Source: JAPPLB01 sp965218555 (GTDB lineage: Bacteria > Acidobacteriota > Terriglobia > Bryobacterales > UBA6623). Taken from it: a stretch of 64,000 nt of DNA. A program made the translations under genes and the position numbers. Shown here in pieces: positions 23,811 to 31,963 of the stretch. Below the pieces are notes generated by a model. It was given only the letters and a program-made list of their open reading frames with translations, was not told the origin of the DNA and did not search any database. Each line of letters opens with the position of its first letter. Position 1 is the stretch's first letter. The stretch is taken from NCBI GenBank assembly GCA_965218555.1, contig OZ244625.1, forward strand, positions 62,001-126,000, written 5' to 3'.

Positions 23811-24736
23811 GAGTTCCCGTAACTGCGGTAGTGCTGCTCTTGACGGCCCTCCCGGCCGGCGCCAAGCTGCCGATCGTCGACATTCCGCCGGGGCACACGA
23901 AAACCTTCCTCGTCATCCACCCGCACCACGACGACCACAGTTGGGAGTCCGGCCCGGCCGGACTCATCACAAAACTGGTCGACGCCGGCTGGACCGGCTA
24001 CTTCCTCCGTGTCTCCAACGACGAGAAGGACGGGCCTCACGGCTATCCGCACAACGACATGGTCAACCTGTTCGAGGCGCGCGAGGCAACCGAAAATCTC
24101 GGCATCGCCGATGTCATCAGCCTCAACTGGCGCAACGACTACATGGACCCCACGCCGCACAACGAGATCCGCGGCCAGATCATCCTGCTGATCCGAAAAT
24201 ACCGGCCGGACCTGGTGATTTCCTACTTCCCTTGGGGCCACTATGACCGCAATCCCGACCACCGCAAGGTATCGAAGGCCGTCGGCGAGGCCGTCTGGCT
24301 GGCGGGCTTAGCGAACGTCCATCCGGAACACCGCAGGCTCGGGTTCAAACCGCACCGGGTGCCCTACAAGTTCTACACACAACGTTTCGACTACGGCAAA
24401 GGCTATGAGCCGAATGTCGTCGTCGAGCTGAACGAGTCCAACGTGCGGCGCAAGGCGCGATCCTATTGGCTCCATCGCAACGTACGTCTGCGAGGCGCGA
24501 CGGGGCACCGCCTGCGGCAGCTCCTCAAGGACCAGGGCCTCGAAATCCCCGAGCTGGAAGCCTTGACCGACGTCGAAGCCCATGCCCGCATGCAGGAATG
24601 GTCGATGTACGATGCGGCGCGCAAGGTCGGCAGCGAGAACGGCATCGAATACGGCGAGATGTTCTCCCACCTCGGCGAGTGGCATCCCTGGCCGGGACTC
24701 AACGACTACCTCCAGTCGAACGCGGTGGACAAATGA
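23807..24736 (+). CDS. Exported PIG-L/LmbE family N-deacetylase
   Basis: The 309-residue protein begins with a signal peptide (MRVPVTAVVLLLTALPAGAK). Catalytic motifs are intact: IHPHHDDHSW and YDRNPDHRKVSK. It is a close paralogue of the preceding gene throughout (SLNWRNDYM, HRVPYKFYTQR, PGLNDYLQSNAV). The start ATG overlaps the previous stop as ATGA, and its own stop overlaps the next start the same way. The frame is open upstream, but the signal peptide fixes the start. Confidence 0.9.
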   Translation: MRVPVTAVVLLLTALPAGAKLPIVDIPPGHTKTFLVIHPHHDDHSWESGPAGLITKLVDAGWTGYFLRVSNDEKDGPHGYPHNDMVNLFEAREATENLGIADVISLNWRNDYMDPTPHNEIRGQIILLIRKYRPDLVISYFPWGHYDRNPDHRKVSKAVGEAVWLAGLANVHPEHRRLGFKPHRVPYKFYTQRFDYGKGYEPNVVVELNESNVRRKARSYWLHRNVRLRGATGHRLRQLLKDQGLEIPELEALTDVEAHARMQEWSMYDAARKVGSENGIEYGEMFSHLGEWHPWPGLNDYLQSNAVDK

Positions 24737-25653
24737 CTCTCCTCTCACAGCGCGCTGCAGCAGCTTTGTTGACGGCGACCCTGCTTCTTCTGACCGGTTC
24801 CGGACTGCCGGCCTCGGCGGATGAGCACAAGGTCGTCCTCGTCGTGACCGCCGACGCCGGCGACTACATCCTCGCCGCCGGCGGCACGATCGCCAAAATG
24901 CTCGATGACGGCGCGGTGGGATACCTCGTGCGCGTCACCAACGACGACAAAGACTCGTGGAGCCTCACTCCGGAGGAAACCGCCCGCCGAACCCGCGATG
25001 AAAGCGAGAAGGCGGCCGAGATTCTTGGCTTCAAGGAAGTCGAGTCGTTGGGTTACCGCGCCGGTGAACTCGGCGGCGTCTCACCCACCGAACTCCGTGA
25101 CCGCATTCTTTTCTACATCCGGCACTACAAACCCACGGTGATGTTCATCCCCAATCCCTACGCCGAGTATGTCGAACTGCTCGACCGCTTCTACGTCGGT
25201 CAGGCTGCCGAAGATGCACGCCGGGCCGCATCGCTGTCGAACTATCAGCCGCCCTTCGCAGTGGTCGGCCTTGCAGCGCACCTCACGCCGGAACTCTACT
25301 ACTACGCGCAGCCCTTCGATCCGCGCCGCCGCGAGGCCGAGAGCAGCGCGACGTTCGTGCCGCAGCCGAAGACTCTCGACATCGCCTCAACCTTCGACAA
25401 GAAGCTGCAAGCGGCGCAGGCGCTCAAGACCATCAACCACTCGATGGCGATGCGCATCAAGGATCGCCTCGAATCGACCGGCCGGCGCTTGCCGTTGCTG
25501 GACAAAGTAGACGAAGCTTCCGTCGCCAAGCTCGTCGAAATCAACATTCGCAAGCTGGCCGAAATCGCCGCGCAAGATACCGACTTCTCACAGGCGGAGG
25601 AGTTACACTACGCCGGTGTCGAGTATCAGATCCCTTCGAAGTACTTGCAGTAA
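24733..25653 (+). CDS. Exported PIG-L-like protein lacking zinc-ligand histidines
   Basis: The 306-residue protein has a signal peptide (LLTATLLLLTGSGLPASADE). It has the PIG-L scaffold (VVLVVTADAGDYILAAGGTI, VESLGYRAGELGGVS), but TADAGD replaces PHxDD and VELLDRFYVG replaces NPDHRKV, so both zinc histidines are missing. It is more like the pair at 16117-17945 than its own operon neighbours. Because it is ATGA-coupled to an intact paralogue, a partner or binding role is possible. This is inference from context. Confidence 0.82.
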   Translation: MTLLSQRAAAALLTATLLLLTGSGLPASADEHKVVLVVTADAGDYILAAGGTIAKMLDDGAVGYLVRVTNDDKDSWSLTPEETARRTRDESEKAAEILGFKEVESLGYRAGELGGVSPTELRDRILFYIRHYKPTVMFIPNPYAEYVELLDRFYVGQAAEDARRAASLSNYQPPFAVVGLAAHLTPELYYYAQPFDPRRREAESSATFVPQPKTLDIASTFDKKLQAAQALKTINHSMAMRIKDRLESTGRRLPLLDKVDEASVAKLVEINIRKLAEIAAQDTDFSQAEELHYAGVEYQIPSKYLQ

Positions 25654-25762
25654 CACGGCGGCCTACCGTGCCCGCCACCCGAAAGAAGGCCAAGACCAAC
25701 ATCCGGAACCAATGGACCAACCGTTAAAATCTGTAGGTTCACCCCAAGGAGTCCCCTGACCC

Positions 25763-27565
25763 ATGAAGACCCGACTTGCCATTGCCATCCTTCTCCTCAC
25801 CGTCATCATCGCGCCGCTTGCGGCCGATCATCACGAATCAAAGCGGCAGTTCGCCGAAGAAGTCCCGCCCCGAAACGACATCACGGTAACGAACCGCGTC
25901 GCAGTCCCCATGAGGGACGGTGTCATCCTCTACGCAGACGTCTTTCGTCCGGTCGGCGAAGGCAAGCACCCCGTGCTTGTTTCGCGCACGCCCTACAGCA
26001 CCGAGCGCTACCCGAGATCCTTCCGCAGCGCCGTCTACTTCGCCCGGCGCGGTTATGCCTACGTCTTCCAGGACACGCGCGGACGCCATGAGTCGGAAGG
26101 CAAGTGGGAGCCGTTCCGCAACGACATCGAGGACGGCTACGACACCATCGAATGGGCCGCCAGCCAGCCCTGGTCCAACGGCAAAGTCGGCATGCAGGGA
26201 GGCTCCTACCTGGGCCACGTGCAGTGGCGCGCCGCGATGTCGAACCCGCCGCATCTGGTCACCATCTTTCCCAACGTCGCTTCCACCAGCCTCTATCACG
26301 ACTGGATCACTCTCAACGGCGGCTGGCGTCTTTCCTTCAATTTCGGCTGGGGCGCCGTGCGGCAGGAATCGCGCATCATGCAGAACGTCGGCCCGCACAA
26401 CCTCGAAGGCGGTCCGGAGAATATCAGCTACGACAAGGTCCTCTGGCACATGCCGCTGAACACCATGCAGAAGCTCGTTGGCCGCAACGCGCAGTTCTAC
26501 AAAGACTGGCTCGCCCACCCCGATTACGACGACTACTGGCGCAAGATCAACGTCGAAGAAGTCTTCGAGAAGATCGGCATCCCCATCCACACCTTCGGCG
26601 GTTGGTTCGACATCTTCAGCCAAGGGACGCTCCGCGGTTACGCCGGCATGAGCAAGAAAGGCAAGACCGAGACCGCCCGCAAGGGCAGCAACCTGATCAT
26701 CGGGCCGTGGGGTCACGGCCCTTCGCAAATCACCGGTGACATCGACTTCGGCGAGACCGCCCCGGTCGACTCGAACGCCGTGCAACTGCGCTGGTATGAC
26801 TACTGGCTCAAGGGCATCCAGAACGGCGTGGACAAAGAGCCGCCCGTCAAGCTCTTCACGATGGGTCCGAACGAATGGATGTGGGAGAACGAATACCCCA
26901 TTGCACGCACCCAGTACACCGAGCTGTACTTTCACAGCGGCGGCGAGGCCAAAAGCAAACGCGGCGACGGCACGCTCACCTGGGACAAGCCGGTCAGCAG
27001 CGAGCCGGTTGACCACTACACCTACGACCCCAACCACCCGGTGCCCAGCGTCGGCGGCAACAACTGTTGCGGCACGCCCACGCCGGCCGGTCCTCGAGAG
27101 CAAAACGAAGTCGAAAGCCGCCGGGATGTCCTCGTTTATACGTCGGACTTCATCGAAGAGCCGATGCGCATCGCCGGTCCGGTGAAGGTCGTTCTGTATG
27201 CTTCGAGCGACGCCGTGGACACCGATTTCGTTGCAAAGCTCGTCAATGTCTACCCCGACGGCAAGGCCTACAACATGGCCGAAGGCATCATGCGGGCGCG
27301 CTACCACAAGAGCCTCGAAGAGCCGGAGCTACTCGAGCCCGGCAAGGTCTACCGATTCGAGATCGACCTGGTGGGAACGAGCGTCGAGTTCCAGCAGGGC
27401 CACCGCATCCGGGTTCAGATCGCCAGCGCGCACTTCCCGCAGTTCGACCGCAACCCCAACACCGGCAAGCCTTTCGGAACCAGCGACGAAATCAAGATCG
27501 CGAAGCAGACCGTATACCATACGCAAGCGCAGCCTTCGCACATCGTGCTGCCCATCGTGGAATAA
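25763..27565 (+). CDS. Secreted CocE/NonD-type hydrolase (peptidase family S15)
   Basis: The 600-residue protein has a signal peptide (LAIAILLLTVIIAPLAADHH) and an alpha/beta hydrolase core with the nucleophile Ser148 in GMQGGSYLGHVQW and the likely His in IGPWGHGPSQ. The C-terminal third (about residues 390-600) is a jelly-roll domain of the X-Pro dipeptidyl-peptidase type. Family members hydrolyse acyl esters or X-Pro peptides; the substrate is not evident. It lies 110 bp after the PIG-L operon and may be co-transcribed or follow its own promoter. Confidence 0.92.
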   Translation: MKTRLAIAILLLTVIIAPLAADHHESKRQFAEEVPPRNDITVTNRVAVPMRDGVILYADVFRPVGEGKHPVLVSRTPYSTERYPRSFRSAVYFARRGYAYVFQDTRGRHESEGKWEPFRNDIEDGYDTIEWAASQPWSNGKVGMQGGSYLGHVQWRAAMSNPPHLVTIFPNVASTSLYHDWITLNGGWRLSFNFGWGAVRQESRIMQNVGPHNLEGGPENISYDKVLWHMPLNTMQKLVGRNAQFYKDWLAHPDYDDYWRKINVEEVFEKIGIPIHTFGGWFDIFSQGTLRGYAGMSKKGKTETARKGSNLIIGPWGHGPSQITGDIDFGETAPVDSNAVQLRWYDYWLKGIQNGVDKEPPVKLFTMGPNEWMWENEYPIARTQYTELYFHSGGEAKSKRGDGTLTWDKPVSSEPVDHYTYDPNHPVPSVGGNNCCGTPTPAGPREQNEVESRRDVLVYTSDFIEEPMRIAGPVKVVLYASSDAVDTDFVAKLVNVYPDGKAYNMAEGIMRARYHKSLEEPELLEPGKVYRFEIDLVGTSVEFQQGHRIRVQIASAHFPQFDRNPNTGKPFGTSDEIKIAKQTVYHTQAQPSHIVLPIVE

Positions 27566-27569
27566 CCCC

Positions 27570-27749
27570 AGCCTGCCTTTCTCACCACACGACGGCCGGA
27601 GCACGCGATTGGACCGCCATGACTTCGTTGCGCTTGCTTGGCGTGCTCAATGTACTGTCAAGTACACCTGCGCGCGCCAAGCGGCGCGCGCCTCGTCCTG
27701 ACGGCCCTCTCACGCACTTCGCCTCACCAGGTGGTGAGAAAGGCAGGCT
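27570..27749. repeat. MITE-like element, copy C (180 bp, 19-bp perfect ends)
   Basis: AGCCTGCCTTTCTCACCAC at 27570-27588 is the exact reverse complement of 27731-27749. The interior matches copy B at 11924-12103, including GACCGCCATGACTTCGTTGC at 27612. It fills the gap between the convergent S15 hydrolase and fabG genes and encodes nothing convincing. Folded, it would give a long hairpin and might also act as a terminator for both genes. Confidence 0.8.
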
Positions 27750-27779
27750 CGAACGAGCGGCGTACACGCGGACGGACGG

Positions 27780-28511
27780 CTACATGTACATGCCGCCGTT
27801 GACATTCAGCACGTGGCCGGTGACGTAGGCCGCGTCGTCCCCGGCCAGAAAGCCAACCGCCTTGGCGATTTCAGCAGGCTTGCCCAGGCGGCGCAAGGGA
27901 ATGCGCTGCAGCGTCTGCTCCCGCACCTTCTCGGAGAGAACGTCCGTCATCGGCGTCTCGATGAAGCCCGGCGCGACGGCGTTGACCGTGATGTTGCGGG
28001 AGGCCACCTCGATCGCCAGCGCCTTGGTGAGCCCGATCAGGCCCGCCTTCGATGATACGTAATTCGCCTGCCCCGCGTTGCCGGAAAGGCCCACCACCGA
28101 CGTGATGTTGATGATCCGCCCCCAGCGCTGTCTCATCATTCCCGGCAGGACTTTCTGGATGCAGACGAATCCGCCCGTAAGGTTTGTGTCGAGAACTTTC
28201 CGCCAATGCTCCGCCGACATGCGCACCGCGGGCCCGTCTTGCGTGACCCCGGCGTTGTTCACCAGGATCGACACTACTCCCGCTTGCTTGACCTTGTCGA
28301 ACGCCTCGTCGATTGACTCGCGCGAGGTCACATCGAGCGCCACGGCGTCACACTGTCCGCCTTCCGCGCGGATCTCGTCCACGAGAGCGGCGAGCTTGTC
28401 TTGTTGACGGGCCGCGGCGAACACGCGCGCCCCGGCTCGGGCGAGTTCGTGAGCACAGGCGCGGCCGATCCCCTGGCTGGCGCCGGTAACGAAAGCGATT
28501 CGGTTGTTCAT
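27780..28511 (-). CDS. fabG: 3-oxoacyl-[acyl-carrier-protein] reductase
   Basis: The 243-residue short-chain dehydrogenase reduces 3-oxoacyl-ACP with NADPH in fatty-acid elongation. It has the Rossmann motif TGASQGIGRA, NNAG at about residue 87, and the catalytic Ser-Tyr-Lys (ITSVVGLSGNAGQANYVSSK). The C-terminal AYVTGHVLNVNGGM is typical of FabG. Its start overlaps the stop of fabD by ATGA, which supports the fatty-acid role over other SDR functions. Confidence 0.93.
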   Translation of the reverse strand: MNNRIAFVTGASQGIGRACAHELARAGARVFAAARQQDKLAALVDEIRAEGGQCDAVALDVTSRESIDEAFDKVKQAGVVSILVNNAGVTQDGPAVRMSAEHWRKVLDTNLTGGFVCIQKVLPGMMRQRWGRIINITSVVGLSGNAGQANYVSSKAGLIGLTKALAIEVASRNITVNAVAPGFIETPMTDVLSEKVREQTLQRIPLRRLGKPAEIAKAVGFLAGDDAAYVTGHVLNVNGGMYM

Positions 28512-29431
28512 GGTGATTGCGCTTCCAGTGTTTTCAGATCCTCCACGTTCGATCCCCGCAGTGAGCGGTCAATTCCTCGCAGCAGCCCGGTAAGAACTTT
28601 GCCCGGCCCGACCTCGACGAAACGCTCCACCCCTTGCGAAGCAAGATAACGGATCGACTCTTCCCAGCGAACCGGATTGGGCACCTGGTCTTTCAATCCT
28701 TGCCGCGCTTCCACCGCGGTCCGCACCTCGGCCGCCGCGAAATTATTGACGAGCGGAACCGTCAGATCTCGAAAATCCGTCGCATCCAAGTCGGGTGCGA
28801 GCCGATCTTGGGCAGGCTTCATCAGGGCGCAATGAAAGGGCGCGCTCACGGCAAGACGAACAACCTTACGCGCCCCGGTTTCCTTCGCGAGCCCCATCGC
28901 GCGCTCCACGGCACCCGCGTTACCCGCGATCACGACCTGCATCGGCGAGTTCAGGTTCGCGGCGCTGACAACCTCCCCCTGCGCGGCGTCCGCCAGGATT
29001 CCCTCCAGCCTATTCGGCGGCAGCATGACAAATGCAGCCATCGCGCCCACGCCCGCGGGGACAGCTTCCTGCATATAGCCGCCGCGCTTTCTCACAAGCC
29101 GCACAGCATCCGTGAATTCGAGCGAGCCCGCCGTGACCAGTGCGGAGTACTCGCCCAGGCTGTGACCCGCGACGTAATCCGCTTTGATGCCGTGCTCTTC
29201 GAGCACGACCAGGGCGGCGATCGAACAGGTCAGAATCGCCGGCTGCGTATTCTCGGTGAGTTTGAGATCTTCTTCAGGCCCTTCGAAGCACAGGCGCGAG
29301 AGGGAGAACCCCAGCGCGTCATCTGCCTGCTCGAAAATCCGGCGTGCGGAGGAAAAAGCCTCGGCGAGTTCGCGACCCATCCCGGGTTTCTGCGAGCCTT
29401 GGCCGGGGAAAACAAAGGCCGTTTTCGACAT
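28508..29431 (-). CDS. fabD: Malonyl-CoA:ACP transacylase
   Basis: The 307-residue enzyme loads malonyl groups onto ACP. It has the FPGQGSQ opening, the active serine in GHSLGEYSAL, and the catalytic His in APFHCALM. I start it at ATG 29431 (MSKTAFVFPGQG) rather than the longer frame from 29470, because this matches the family N-terminus. Coupled to fabG; a porin-like gene lies 59 bp upstream in the same direction. Confidence 0.95.
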   Translation of the reverse strand: MSKTAFVFPGQGSQKPGMGRELAEAFSSARRIFEQADDALGFSLSRLCFEGPEEDLKLTENTQPAILTCSIAALVVLEEHGIKADYVAGHSLGEYSALVTAGSLEFTDAVRLVRKRGGYMQEAVPAGVGAMAAFVMLPPNRLEGILADAAQGEVVSAANLNSPMQVVIAGNAGAVERAMGLAKETGARKVVRLAVSAPFHCALMKPAQDRLAPDLDATDFRDLTVPLVNNFAAAEVRTAVEARQGLKDQVPNPVRWEESIRYLASQGVERFVEVGPGKVLTGLLRGIDRSLRGSNVEDLKTLEAQSP

Positions 29432-29490
29432 GAAGCACTCACCGTATCGCCACGGCACTCGGAAGCGCAACCGCGACTGCCGGCTCGAGG

Positions 29491-30828
29491 CTACAAGGTG
29501 AACTCGACAAACACGTACCCGAACGAGCTGTCCGCCGCCGGCGTCGTCTCCGCCAGAAACGCTCCGGGGAACAACCGCGCGAACCCTCCCCCCAGCCTGT
29601 ATTCCGGGGAAAGCGTGTAGACGAACTGGGCGTCAAACTCGTTCCCGACATAGCTGCTTGCCGCGCCGCCCTTCACGCGCGGAACAAGTAGGGCTCCCGA
29701 GTGCCGGTATTGTGCGTCGTTGCGGTCGGCCAGCCAGATGAGCAGATGGTCCAGGCGCACCATCGTCTTGTCGTTGGGCTTGAAATGGAAACCGGACTTG
29801 AAGTTCCTTGTGTTGCGGCGCCCTAGCAGATCGGCGATTCCGTAGTGCTTGTGGAAGCTGTGAAAGTAGGTATCGTACGTTCCCCGCACCCCGTCACCGA
29901 ACCCTGCATCGCCGCTCGCGTAATTGAACTCGCCATGAATCCGCGGTCTCCACCCGGCCTCCTGAAAGGTGTAGCCCGCGACCAATGTCGTGACCCATGC
30001 CCGCACGTCATCATTCGCGAAGCTGCCGAACTGCCGCGCGTAGTCGATCTCGAAATCCCACCCCGAGGGAGTGCTGCCCTGTGCCCGTGCTCCGGCCGTG
30101 TAAATGGTGGCGGCGCCGACGGCGCCGTCCTCTCCAACCACTCTCGTCAATGTGCGCTGCGTAAGGTAGGGCTCGATCCTCGTGCCGGAGATGAGCGACC
30201 CAAGCGACCCGTAGACGCCGTGATAGTTGTTCCCGTCAACGTGCTTGTCGAACGCGCCATCGTCAATGATCACATTGCTGGAAGCAAAGAGATCCACTCG
30301 GTTCTCACCGTCGTGTGCCGCCAGCTTGACCACATCGTGAGTGGGCGTGGTATTGCTCCAGTTGCGCCGTCCGAGCAGGCGCTCGTTGCCGAAGCTCATA
30401 CGCATACGGCCGACTTTCAAATCCCACAAGCCGTCCTCATCCCCGATCCGGACGTACCCTTGGCGTATATCGAGCACGTTCCGTTGATTGTTCCGGCGCG
30501 CGGCGTCAAGCTTCAGCCCCCGCGAATCCTGCGCTTGAACGAACACCCCGAAATGACGGCTCGGCTCGACGCCCAGGTTGATGCGGAACCGCGTAACGAG
30601 ATAGCCATCGTTGTTCTGCGGGTCGAAGCGCAGGCCGCGCCGGTCTTCCCACCGCAGCCGCAGCTCGGTCCCCAACGTCAGCCACTCGGGAAGATCCCGG
30701 CTGAGGAAGCGCCGGGGCGGCTTCCAGTCGTCGCTCGCGACGGCCGCTGGCGCCGCCAGAGCGAGCACGAGCCACAGCGCGTGCACCAAGGCGCTTCTTG
30801 CGTTTCTTGTGAATGACATCCTGCTCAA
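29491..30828 (-). CDS. Outer-membrane beta-barrel porin (alginate-export-like family)
   Basis: The 445-residue protein has a signal peptide (ALWLVLALAAPAAVASDD), then alternating beta strands throughout (LGTELRLRWEDRRGLRF, YLVTRFRINLGVEPSRHF, GYVRIGDEDGLWDLKVGRMR) and ends in a beta-signal-like FGYVFVEFTL with terminal hydrophobic residue. The pattern matches the alginate-export (AlgE-like) domain family used for uptake or export of anionic oligosaccharides and other solutes; the actual substrate is unknown. Upstream of fabD in the same direction, with no obvious functional link. Confidence 0.8.
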   Translation of the reverse strand: MSRMSFTRNARSALVHALWLVLALAAPAAVASDDWKPPRRFLSRDLPEWLTLGTELRLRWEDRRGLRFDPQNNDGYLVTRFRINLGVEPSRHFGVFVQAQDSRGLKLDAARRNNQRNVLDIRQGYVRIGDEDGLWDLKVGRMRMSFGNERLLGRRNWSNTTPTHDVVKLAAHDGENRVDLFASSNVIIDDGAFDKHVDGNNYHGVYGSLGSLISGTRIEPYLTQRTLTRVVGEDGAVGAATIYTAGARAQGSTPSGWDFEIDYARQFGSFANDDVRAWVTTLVAGYTFQEAGWRPRIHGEFNYASGDAGFGDGVRGTYDTYFHSFHKHYGIADLLGRRNTRNFKSGFHFKPNDKTMVRLDHLLIWLADRNDAQYRHSGALLVPRVKGGAASSYVGNEFDAQFVYTLSPEYRLGGGFARLFPGAFLAETTPAADSSFGYVFVEFTL

Positions 30829-30860
30829 GAGGCGGTTGGAGTGCGGCCCGGCTGTAAGGT

Positions 30861-31259
30861 TCAGGAGATATCGACCGGCAACAAGACCGGAACACGCTCG
30901 AAATGACGGAGATTGCGAGCGGTCAATCTCTCGCCTTGCAGAACGGCGATGCCGGCAATCAGTCTGTCAGCCATGTCAATCGGCACGCCCTTCTTTTCAA
31001 GCGTGCGCCTTACTTCCGCGGCTCGGACAGCCGCCGCCACATCGCGCGGCAAAGTCTTCAAGGCCATCAGCATTCTCTTGACGGAAGTCTCCTGCTTGCC
31101 GGTTCGGAAACCGCTCAAGACCTCCAAGCGAGTGATTGCGGTGTTGTACGGACCCAATACCTGAAGTTCGCTGCTGACCGTGCGCGCCGCAAGTGCGAGC
31201 AGCTTCGCACGACACTCCGGCTTCATCTCGATCGTTGTCCATCCAGCCCTAATATACAT
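30861..31259 (-). pseudogene. PIN-domain toxin remnant (VapC/FitB-like)
   Basis: From about residue 40 the frame reads as a VapC-type PIN domain: NTAITRLEVLSGFRTGKQ with the conserved acidic residue, then IDMADRLIAGIAVLQGERL and TARNLRHFERVPVL. The N-terminus (MYIRAGWTTIEMKPE) lacks the first catalytic aspartate expected in an LLDTNVxS strand; the bases there contain CTGGAT in another frame, suggesting small indels. No antitoxin gene lies upstream, where the cytochrome gene ends 20 bp away. Probably inactive. Confidence 0.6.
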
Positions 31260-31278
31260 GCACGCGTGTAGATATCCG

Positions 31279-31950
31279 CTAGTGACACCCCATGCAACTG
31301 AAGTCGCGGCCATGGCAAGGCAGACAGGTCTGCTTGTCGTAAGGTATCTTGCCCGTCGGATGGAGATCGACGAACTCGCGTGTGTGATCCGCCGGACGCA
31401 AGTTGATCCCTTCGAGATGGCATTTCTCGCAACTGAACGGATTGTCAACCTCGGAGTGGCAAACCAGGCAGTCCGACATGAGCGGAAGGTGAGCCTCGTT
31501 CGCAAGATCGGTCTCCCAAACGGCCCGATGGCATCCTTGGCAGGAATCGCCGGTATCGAGATGCTTCCGCGCGTCGCCGGGCTTGCCGAGATACGTCCCG
31601 CCGTCCATGGCGGCGGCGATCAGCGGCGCTACGTTCCCCAGCCGCAGGTGGAACTCGTGGTTGAAGCGGTACGACCGGGGCCTGGTCTTGAAGTTCTTCA
31701 GACCCGCAGTGTCAATCGGCGTTGCCGTGCCGCCCTCGTGGCAGACGGCGCATTGGTCTTCGGTCGGGACAAGGCTGTCGGTCGCGGCCTTACTCTCCCG
31801 CGCCAGAGCGTGACAGTCGAGGCACGTCGTGTTCGCTTCGACAAAGTGCAAGCGATGCGAAAACGTCAGTTCCTGACCCGACAGAGCCGGCCCGCACGCG
31901 TACAACAACACTGCATAGACAAATCGCAGGCCTCGACGCGCGTACGGCAA
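31279..31950 (-). CDS. Heptaheme periplasmic c-type cytochrome
   Basis: The mature region of this 223-residue protein has seven CxxCH heme sites (CLDCH, CAVCH, CQGCH, CLVCH, CEKCH, CLPCH, CMGCH), and the last ends the protein. A hydrophobic export segment (LRFVYAVLLYACGPALSG) precedes them. I place the start at TTG 31950, just after the upstream stop at 31964; it is uncertain because the frame is open further upstream inside that gene. Spacing of 13 bp to the PQQ-type dehydrogenase suggests it takes electrons from that enzyme or passes electrons to a terminal acceptor. Confidence 0.85.
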   Translation of the reverse strand: MPYARRGLRFVYAVLLYACGPALSGQELTFSHRLHFVEANTTCLDCHALARESKAATDSLVPTEDQCAVCHEGGTATPIDTAGLKNFKTRPRSYRFNHEFHLRLGNVAPLIAAAMDGGTYLGKPGDARKHLDTGDSCQGCHRAVWETDLANEAHLPLMSDCLVCHSEVDNPFSCEKCHLEGINLRPADHTREFVDLHPTGKIPYDKQTCLPCHGRDFSCMGCH

Positions 31951-31963
31951 GGGGCAGTCCGCT

